Below are positions 6,678 through 12,071 of a stretch of 12,383 nt of DNA, one piece after another. The stretch is from JBMTVN01 sp046047235 (GTDB taxonomy: Bacteria; Verrucomicrobiota; Verrucomicrobiia; Limisphaerales; JAHDYP01). Location of the stretch: positions 1 through 12,383 of the forward strand of contig JBJOII010000125.1 in NCBI GenBank assembly GCA_046047235.1, read 5' to 3'. The notes beneath the pieces were generated by a model that saw nothing but the letters and a program-made list of their open reading frames with translations, searched no databases and was not told where the DNA came from. Position numbers and translations under genes: made by a program. Position 1 is the first letter of the stretch, and each line of letters begins with the position of its first letter.

Positions 6678-7043
6678 TTATTTTCCGAGCAGGAGTTTGC
6701 AACCGACGAAGAGGAGGAGGGCGCCGAAGGCGCGTTTGAGGTGTGCGGTTTGGATTTCGTTGGTGAGCCAGGCGCCGAGCCAGCCTCCGGTGATAGCGAG
6801 GGGTGCGATGGCGAGGGCGGTTCGCCAGTCGATATTGCCTGCGCGGGCGTGTTGCCAGGATCCGATGATGGCGGTGGGGATGATGACGCAGAGGGAGGTG
6901 CCGACGGCTTGTTTGAAGTCACGGATGGGTGGGCTGAGGAGGAGGGTCATGGCGGGGACCATGATGATACCGCCACCGATTCCGAAGAGTCCGCTGGCGA
7001 TGCCGCCGAGTAGGCCGATGAGGCTGGCGAGGAGGTATTGCAT
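6678..7043 (-). CDS. TauE/SafE-family membrane permease, half-size
   Basis: A 121-residue integral membrane protein of the sulfite exporter TauE/SafE (DUF81) family. The N-terminal family motif GLFGIGGGIIMVPAM (18-32) is clear. Four hydrophobic segments are visible, at about 2-22, 44-62, 75-93 and 103-119. Typical members are about 250 residues with two such halves, so this is a single repeat. Half-size members are known and probably dimerise. Substrate is unknown; sulfite, sulfoacetate and other organosulfur anions are family precedents. ATG 7043 is chosen because the hydrophobic domain begins there; the longer frame upstream (to 7325) is low-complexity and runs through the repeat. Codons end mainly in C, unlike plus-strand genes. 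The gene lies between two direct repeat copies, with its stop only 23 bases from the end of copy 1. Confidence 0.87.
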   Translation of the reverse strand: MQYLLASLIGLLGGIASGLFGIGGGIIMVPAMTLLLSPPIRDFKQAVGTSLCVIIPTAIIGSWQHARAGNIDWRTALAIAPLAITGGWLGAWLTNEIQTAHLKRAFGALLLFVGCKLLLGK

Positions 7044-7114
7044 GGGGGTTTTATGGACTGGGGATTGGTGGTGAGGACAGCTGAAAGTCGGGGGAGGGTT
7101 GTTGTGGGGAATGG

Positions 7115-7434
7115 GGAAGGGGGGGGAGAGCAGTGATGCTCTCCCCCCCCTTCCATTTTTGGGTTGGGTTGGCCGGTTATGGGGAGGTGTTGGCCAACCT
7201 TTTCCCTTCCGCCTCCTTGGCGTCAGGCTTTGGTGGGCCTGGATTCTCCGCGGTAGCTCCGGCCTCCTTGTGCTGCGATGAATTGCCGATGATGTGGAGC
7301 TGGGAGCAGTGCGATGGGCGGGCACTGGTGTGCTTTGGGGGCGGTGATGGGTTGTGTAGGGGCTGTGTATTTCATGTTGCTCGTGGGTGTATACGCGTGG
7401 GGTTGGGGGATCTTGCAGGCGGGGTGATTTTTTT
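7115..7434 (+). repeat. Structured ~310 bp intergenic element, copy 2
   Basis: Second copy of the element at 6348-6654, same orientation. The opening hairpin is 18 bp (7115-7132/7137-7154) with loop GTGA, followed by ATTTTT. The second hairpin is kept in place but built of different bases: GGTTGGCC/GGCCAACC (7167-7174/7192-7199). Then come CGCCTCCTTGGCG (7210-7222), CAGGC/GCCTG (7224-7228/7237-7241), AGCTCC/GGAGCT (7255-7260/7296-7301), CAGTGC/GCACTG (7307-7312/7322-7327), GGGC/GCTC (7360-7363/7379-7382, one G-T pair), GGGTGTATACGC (7385-7396), GGATCTTGCAGG (7408-7419) and a T7 tract (7428-7434). It occupies most of the space between divergent tauE-like and 7520 genes, so it may also hold promoter sequence. 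Confidence 0.75.
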
Positions 7435-7519
7435 GGGTTTTATAGTGGGGTGTTATGGGTTGGGGGGCATGAAGTCGCTTGAGTGTTGGGGTATGGGGCG
7501 TAGAGTGCGGGGATTCCAT

Positions 7520-8998
7520 ATGCATTCTGCGATTTTGAGATCCAAGAGGTTGGCTGGTTGTTTTGCGGTCATGGCTTGTGCGGGTTGGGTGGGTAGTGGT
7601 GAGGGGGTGCTGAGGGGGGCGGGTTTACCGGGGCCGGCGGGTGCGTATTCGGAGAAGGCGGCGTTGGTGGTGCATGTGGATGTGAAGGGGGTGGCGGAGA
7701 GTGCGGTAGGGAAGTTGTTGGGGCCGGTTTTTGAGGAGTTGTCTACGAACATGGAGGGGTTACCCGGGATGGAGGGGATGCAGGTGAGTTCTTCGGTGCC
7801 GGTGGATTTTTTGAGCAAGCTGGAGGGTGTGGAGTTGGGTGAGTTGGCGTTGGTGGTGGAGGGCAGTATTGGAGGTGAGGAACTGGGTGCGGGGGACAGT
7901 TTGCTGGTGGTGGGCAGGTTGACTGAGGTATTGGCGGATCAGGAGGCGTTGATTGGTGAGGTATTGGGGATGTTGGAGGAGGAGCAGGCGGGGTTGAGCA
8001 ACCGGGTGGCGCAGACGCGGTCGAAGTTGGGGGTGGCGGAATTGTTTGAAGTGCCGGTGGATGTGGTGGAGGCGCAGAGGTTGCCGTGGCCGGTGGGTTT
8101 GGCGGTGGGGCCCGGTGAGGGTGGGTCGGTATTGGCTTTTGGGCGGATGGATCGGGTGAAGGGATTTGTGGGTGGCGGGTCGGGGGCGGCGTTGCCGTCG
8201 CAGGTGGACCGTTTGTTACCGGATCGTGGGCAGATTTGGGTGTATGGGAAAGTGCCGGCGGAGGCGGCGCAGGCGATGGGTGGGGGTGGTGGGGCGGAGA
8301 TGGGAATGATGGGGGACATGTCGAAGGCGTTTGAGCAGGTGAAGGATTTTGGGTTGAGCGTGAAGATGTTGAGTGGGGGGATGGAGTTTGATGTGGCGTT
8401 GGGGTGTGCGACGGGTGAGGCGGCGACTGAGATGGCGCAGGGGGTTCAGGGGTTTGTTGGGTTTGCGAAGATGATGGCGCAGCAGCAGCAGCCTGCGATG
8501 GCTGGGGTGTTAAATCGGTTGAAGGTGAATGCGGCGGGGGATGTATTCCGGCTGGGGACATCGGTGAGCATGGCGGATTTGCGGCAGGGGGTTCAGGCGA
8601 TGCGGCAGCAGTTGGGCATGCCTGCTGGGGTTTCGGTACGGCAGGGGGGTGGTGCTTTGCCGGAGGTGAAGCCGATTGAGGAGGTAGTGATTCCTGAGGT
8701 TGAGTTTTTGGGATTGTTGCCGGAGGGGCAGGGGCATGTGCGGTATGGGAAGCTGCGGGTGAACAACCGGACGGAGAAGCCGGTTTCGACTCTGCGGGTG
8801 ACCTACATTTATATGGATGAGCGGGGGAGCAAGTTGGGTGAGTGGACGCGGGTGCAGCAGGATACGACTCCGGTTTTGGTGCCGGCGGGATTGGTGAAGG
8901 AGCTGCAGGTGCCGATGTTCAACGTTCCGTTGCGGACGGCCAAGGTGCAGGCGGTGTTGCGTCGGGTGGAGTATAAGGATGGGAGTGTTTGGGAGTGA
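7520..8998 (+). CDS. Secreted protein of unknown function with C-terminal beta-sandwich-like domain
   Basis: A 492-residue protein I do not recognise. The N-terminus looks like an export signal: basic n-region MHSAILRSKR, then hydrophobic LAGCFAVMACAGWVG (11-25). MAC at 18-20 could be a weak lipobox. Residues ~45-380 hold two similar-sized alpha/beta stretches (ALVVHVDVKGVAES..., later ELALVVEGSI, SLLVVGRL, QIWVYGKVP, MEFDVALGC). There is a Gly/Met-rich loop near 255-265 and a QQQQ run. This resembles large periplasmic proteins with repeated alpha/beta units, but no named family is certain. Residues ~396-492 (GKLRVNNRTEKPVSTLRVTYIYMDERG...) resemble FxLYD-like beta-sandwich domains. ATG 7520 is chosen for the signal peptide; ATG 7493 is an in-frame alternative. 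The upstream frame back to 7133 lies in the repeat. The stop directly abuts a heptamer array. Confidence 0.8.
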   Translation: MHSAILRSKRLAGCFAVMACAGWVGSGEGVLRGAGLPGPAGAYSEKAALVVHVDVKGVAESAVGKLLGPVFEELSTNMEGLPGMEGMQVSSSVPVDFLSKLEGVELGELALVVEGSIGGEELGAGDSLLVVGRLTEVLADQEALIGEVLGMLEEEQAGLSNRVAQTRSKLGVAELFEVPVDVVEAQRLPWPVGLAVGPGEGGSVLAFGRMDRVKGFVGGGSGAALPSQVDRLLPDRGQIWVYGKVPAEAAQAMGGGGGAEMGMMGDMSKAFEQVKDFGLSVKMLSGGMEFDVALGCATGEAATEMAQGVQGFVGFAKMMAQQQQPAMAGVLNRLKVNAAGDVFRLGTSVSMADLRQGVQAMRQQLGMPAGVSVRQGGGALPEVKPIEEVVIPEVEFLGLLPEGQGHVRYGKLRVNNRTEKPVSTLRVTYIYMDERGSKLGEWTRVQQDTTPVLVPAGLVKELQVPMFNVPLRTAKVQAVLRRVEYKDGSVWE

Positions 8999-9047
8999 GC
9001 GGGAAGGGGTAAGCGCAGAGCGGGAAGCGGGAAGCGCTGAGGGCTGA
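8999..9047. repeat. Heptameric tandem repeat array (copy 3)
   Basis: Seven gapless heptamers: GCGGGAA, GGGGTAA, GCGCAGA, GCGGGAA, GCGGGAA, GCGCTGA, GGGCTGA. The array begins on the base after the stop codon of the preceding gene. It mirrors the position of copy 2 at the end of the second antiporter. Confidence 0.88.
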
Positions 9048-9193
9048 GGGTAGTGCCACGTGGCCGGCACAGGAGCTGGGAGCTGGGGGACAGGCGCTGT
9101 GCGCGAGGTGCGAAGCGGGAAGCGCAGCGCGTAAAGTGCTGAGCGGTAGGTGCTGCCGGTCCTTCGAAGCTCAAAGAGCGAAGGAGGAAGGGC
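9048..9193. repeat. Conserved module following heptamer array (copy A3)
   Basis: Near-copy of 3427-3580, same orientation. It has GTGCC/GGCAC, GGAGCTGGGAGCTGGGGGAC, a run of 7-bp units (GCGGGAA, GCGCAGC, GCGTAAA, GTGCTGA, GCGGTAG) and the hairpin CCTTCG/CGAAGG (9161-9166/9179-9184), ending AGGAAGGGC. Most differences are single bases; one is a 7-bp unit absent here. Confidence 0.85.
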
Positions 9194-9196
9194 TTT

Positions 9197-9220
9197 TGCA
9201 TCGCGTGGTATCGCGATGCA
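9197..9220. promoter_or_regulatory. Perfect 9-bp hairpin in leader of the DUF362 gene
   Basis: TGCATCGCG-tggtat-CGCGATGCA lies 74 bases before ATG 9295, directly after the end of the repeat module. No T-tract follows on either strand, so it is not a standard terminator. It could be an operator or a 5' leader hairpin. The 9221-9294 stretch after it is purine-rich, with no other feature I can name. Confidence 0.45.
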
Positions 9221-9294
9221 GGTAGAGGGAAGAGAGGAGAGGGCAGAGGGTGGGATGGTGTGGAGACAGCGGTGAATGGAGAGGTGTTGAAGGT

Positions 9295-10377
9295 ATGAAG
9301 CGTATTTGCGGTGGAAGTTTAGTTTTGGGTTTTGTGTTGGGGGTGTTTTTGGCGGTGGGTGGGGAGAGTGGGGCGGGTGGTCGTGCGGAGGTGGTGGTGG
9401 TGGAGCATCCGGGTGCGACTGTGCGTTTTGCGCCGCAGATGGGGGTGGTTTCGAACATGGTGATGCGCGGTGTGATGGCGGTGACGGGGGAGGCAGACGG
9501 GGTGTTGGCATGGCGCCGGTTGGTGGCGACGAATGAGACGGTGGGGATCAAGGTATTTTCAAGGCCCGGGGCGATTAGCGGGACGCGACCGCCGGTGGTG
9601 GAGGCGGTGGTGCAGGGGTTGATTGGGGCGGGTTTACCTGCGACGAACATTGTGATCTGGGATCGGCATTATGCGGATTTGCGGATGGCGGGTTATGTGG
9701 AGATGGGGCGGAAGTATGGGGTTCGGGTAGCGGGGAGCAATGATGCGGGGTATGAGCAGGAGGTGTTTTACGAGACGCCGTTGATTGGGAAGCTGGTGTG
9801 GGGGGATGTGGAATTTGGTCAGACGGGTGCGGGTGTGGGGAGGAAGTCGTTTGCTTCGCAGCTGGTGGCGTCGGGTTTTCAGAAGATCATCAGTGTGGTG
9901 CCGTTATTGAACAACAATGAGACGGCGGTATCGGGGCATTGTTGGGGGTTGGCGATGTCGAGTACGGACAACACGTTACGGTTTGAGAACACGCCGGGGC
10001 GGATGGCGGAGGCGGTGCCGGAGCTGCTGGCGTTGGCGGGGTTGGATTTGCGGGATCGGTTGGTTTTGGCGATTACGGATGCGATGTTGTGTCAGTATCA
10101 GGGGGAGGAGCGGCAGTTGCTGCATTACTCGACGGTATTGGATCAGCTGTGGTTTGGGATGGATCCGGTGGCGATGGATGTGATGGCGGTGGAGGTGATT
10201 GAGCGGGAGCGGAGGCAGCGTGGTTTGGCTGGGAAGGCGGCGGATCGGATTTTGTATGAGAACTGCAGTTTGCTGGAGTTGGGTGTGAGTGCGACGAACC
10301 GCATTGATATGCGGATGCTGCAGTTGGCTCCGAGGGTGGGGCGCGAGGGGGTGTTGCCTGCAGCGGACATTGACTGA
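9295..10377 (+). CDS. Secreted DUF362 domain protein
   Basis: A 360-residue protein with an N-terminal signal peptide (MKRICGGSLVLGFVLGVFLAVGG). The mature part has the DUF362 pattern: VGIKVFSRPGAISGTRPPVVEAVVQGLIGAG (83-113), IVIWDRHYADLRMAGY (119-134), KIISVVPLLNNNETAVSGHCWGLAMSS (197-223), LVLAITDAML (256-265) and GMDPVAMDVMAVEVIE (288-303). The molecular function of DUF362 is not established. Some relatives carry a 4Fe-4S ferredoxin part, but this one has only scattered cysteines (5, 216, 266, 324) and no such motif. ATG 9295 is preferred over the frame start at 9250 because the signal peptide begins there; GGAGAGG lies about ten bases upstream. It is followed by a hairpin-dense stretch and probable terminator. 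It converges on tyrS. Confidence 0.88.
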   Translation: MKRICGGSLVLGFVLGVFLAVGGESGAGGRAEVVVVEHPGATVRFAPQMGVVSNMVMRGVMAVTGEADGVLAWRRLVATNETVGIKVFSRPGAISGTRPPVVEAVVQGLIGAGLPATNIVIWDRHYADLRMAGYVEMGRKYGVRVAGSNDAGYEQEVFYETPLIGKLVWGDVEFGQTGAGVGRKSFASQLVASGFQKIISVVPLLNNNETAVSGHCWGLAMSSTDNTLRFENTPGRMAEAVPELLALAGLDLRDRLVLAITDAMLCQYQGEERQLLHYSTVLDQLWFGMDPVAMDVMAVEVIERERRQRGLAGKAADRILYENCSLLELGVSATNRIDMRMLQLAPRVGREGVLPAADID

Positions 10378-10384
10378 GGCCCGG

Positions 10385-10502
10385 CTCTGGTCGCGGGACA
10401 GCGGGTCCCTATCTTAGCGAGGGATTTGGTTTAGCCAGATCCTGTACGTCGGTATGTCAGTACATCTGTCCAGACAGGCGCCTCTGGTGAGGCGCTGGTT
10501 TT
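10385..10502 (+). other. Hairpin-dense non-coding stretch, candidate structured 3' RNA
   Basis: Base composition here is balanced, unlike the G/T-rich surroundings. Inverted repeats in order: TCTGG/CCAGA (10386-10390/10435-10439), enclosing two mutually exclusive hairpins, GGGAC/GTCCC (10395-10399/10405-10409) and TCCCT/AGGGA (10406-10410/10420-10424). Then TGTAC/GTACA (10443-10447/10460-10464), CTGTC/GACAG (10466-10470/10473-10477) and GCGCCTC/GAGGCGC. Short stems arise by chance, so a conserved RNA is only a possibility. Confidence 0.4.
10478..10500 (+). terminator. Probable terminator of the DUF362 gene
   Basis: GCGCCTC-tggt-GAGGCGC is a perfect 7-bp GC-rich stem with a four-base loop, followed by TGGTTTTGG. 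The T-run is short, so termination strength is uncertain. It lies about 100 bases after the stop codon. Confidence 0.6.
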
Positions 10503-10539
10503 GGTGCGCGGAGTGTGGTGTGAGGATTGGGTGAGGTAG

Positions 10540-10578
10540 GGCCGAGCTGTCTACGGCGTTCTACGCTGCGTCTCGGCC
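10540..10578. other. Inverted repeat between converging genes
   Basis: GGCCGAG (10540-10546) pairs with CTCGGCC (10572-10578). The enclosed 25 bases hold GCGTTCTACGC, the reverse complement of the core of the hairpin at 3629-3647. There is no T-tract on either strand. It could help end tyrS transcription or be part of a dispersed palindromic repeat. Apart from this, 10503-10639 shows nothing I can name. Confidence 0.45.
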
Positions 10579-10639
10579 GTGGGGTGGGGTTGGTGCAATG
10601 ACTTTGGGGTTTCCGGAGCTGGATCTTCAGAGTCGGGTT

Positions 10640-11965
10640 TCAGGGTTGGACATGGAGGAGGGCGTAGTTTTTTTTGCCTTTGCGGAGGAGGAGGTATTGA
10701 TCGAAGAGGAGGTCGGCCGGGGTGATATGGCGTTGGGCGTTGGGTTCCTTGGTGTTGTTGATGTAGGCACCACCGCCTTCGATATCTTTACGGGCCTGGC
10801 CTTTGGAGTTGGAGAGTTTGGTTTCGACGAGGAGTTCGGGTAGGGGGATGCCGGGGTCTTGGAGTCGTGAGGCGGGGAGCGGGTAGGAGGGGATTTCGTT
10901 GAGGAGTTGGTGGATGGTGGATTCGTTGACTTGGTCGAGGGGTGCGCCGAAGAGGATTTGGCTGGCGCGGATGGCGTCCTGGGTGGCGGTTTCGCCGTGG
11001 ATCATGGTGGTGACTTCGGTGGCGAGGGCTTTATGGGCTTCGCGGGCGCCGGGGTTGGCTTGGTGGGCGGCTTCGAGTTGGGTGATTTGATCCTGGTTGA
11101 GGAAGGTGAAGAACTTGAGGTAGCGGATGACGTCACGGTCGTCGGTATTGATCCAGAACTGGTAGAACTTGTAGACGGTAGTTTTGCGGGGGTCGAGCCA
11201 GACGGCGCCGCTGACGGTTTTGCCGAACTTGCTGCCATCGGCATTGGTGATGAGGGGGAGGACGAGGCCGTAGGTTTGTCGGCTGAGGCGTTTACGGCAG
11301 AGGTCGATGCCGGCGGTGATATTGCCCCATTGGTCGGTTCCGCCGATTTGGAGTTCGCAATTGTGGTCGCGGCAGAGGACGTAGAAGTCGAAGGCTTGGA
11401 GCAGCATGTAACTGAACTCGGTATAGCTGATACCGGATTCGCGGTCTTCCATGCGGGCGCGGACGCTTTCTTTGGAGACCATCATATTGACGGAGAAGTG
11501 TTTGCCGGTATCGCGGAGGAATTCGAGGTAGCTGATGTTACTGGTCCAGGAGGCGTTATCGAGGAGTTGGGCGGGGTTGGTGGGGGAATTGAAGTCGAGG
11601 AGTTTGGCGAGCTGTGATTTGACGCCTTCGATGTTGGCGTTGAGGATTTCGCGGGTGAGGAGTTGTCGTTCCTGGGATTTGCCGCTGGGGTCACCGATGA
11701 GGCCGGTGGCGCCGCCGGCGACGGCGATGGGGTGGTGGCCGGCGATTTGGAAGCGGCGGAGGGTGAGGAGGGGGACGAGGTTACCGACGTGGAGGCTATT
11801 GGAGGTGGGGTCGAAGCCGCAGTAGAGGGTGAAGGATTTATTGGGGTCGACGGCGTGGGCGGGTTGGGTGGTATCCGGGGTAGTGGAGCTTGTGGCGGGC
11901 GAATGGATTTCGAAGGTGCTATCGGCGATGAGTCCGCGCCACTGCAGTTCCTCGTAGATATTCAT
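10640..11965 (-). CDS. tyrS: Tyrosyl-tRNA synthetase
   Basis: TyrRS charges tRNA-Tyr with tyrosine in the cytoplasm. The 441-residue protein has the class I catalytic core: LYCGFDPTSNSLHVGNL (47-63) includes the HIGH-equivalent HVGN. GGATGLIGDPSGKSQER (84-100), QIGGTDQWGNITAGIDL (206-222) and the KMSKS-equivalent KFGKT (246-250) follow. An S4-like RNA-binding domain fills the C-terminus (about 370-441; KLSNSKGQARKDIEGGGAYIN). Length and motifs fit the bacterial TyrS type with KFGKS/T rather than the KMSKS type TyrZ. Residues ~21-44 are a Ser/Thr/Pro-rich stretch before the core. ATG 11965 begins the conserved helix YEELQWRGLI; the 50 residues available upstream look non-coding. Codons end mainly in C. 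No Shine-Dalgarno is clear. Confidence 0.97.
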   Translation of the reverse strand: MNIYEELQWRGLIADSTFEIHSPATSSTTPDTTQPAHAVDPNKSFTLYCGFDPTSNSLHVGNLVPLLTLRRFQIAGHHPIAVAGGATGLIGDPSGKSQERQLLTREILNANIEGVKSQLAKLLDFNSPTNPAQLLDNASWTSNISYLEFLRDTGKHFSVNMMVSKESVRARMEDRESGISYTEFSYMLLQAFDFYVLCRDHNCELQIGGTDQWGNITAGIDLCRKRLSRQTYGLVLPLITNADGSKFGKTVSGAVWLDPRKTTVYKFYQFWINTDDRDVIRYLKFFTFLNQDQITQLEAAHQANPGAREAHKALATEVTTMIHGETATQDAIRASQILFGAPLDQVNESTIHQLLNEIPSYPLPASRLQDPGIPLPELLVETKLSNSKGQARKDIEGGGAYINNTKEPNAQRHITPADLLFDQYLLLRKGKKNYALLHVQP

Positions 11966-12071
11966 AGAGGCGGCAGTGTTTGGTCTGAGGGGGTATGGGC
12001 TCAAGGAGATTTGTGATTGGGGATTCCTTTGCGTGGTGGGGGGATTTGATGCACGGTTTGGGGGTTGATCC

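Noticed and set aside
6444..7013. Plus-strand frame across the element and opposite the TauE-like gene
   Set aside because: Acidic low-complexity product spanning the repeat boundary. The minus-strand permease has real family motifs.
6348..7434. Composite transposon or insertion sequence around the permease gene
   Set aside because: The flanking copies carry no transposase, no terminal inverted repeats and no visible target-site duplications.
7743..8561. Long minus-strand Pro/Ser-rich frame opposite the secreted protein
   Set aside because: Composition is an artefact of reading G-rich codons in antisense; it has no start context or motif. The similar frame at 8510-9511 is rejected for the same reason.
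9295..10377. Ferredoxin-type Fe-S protein, as in some DUF362 relatives
   Set aside because: Only four isolated cysteines, one of them in the signal peptide, with no CxxCxxC spacing.
10907..11617. Plus-strand open frame (236 codons) opposite tyrS
   Set aside because: The product is a Gly/Glu/Val-rich shadow of tyrS. TyrRS motifs on the minus strand are unambiguous.
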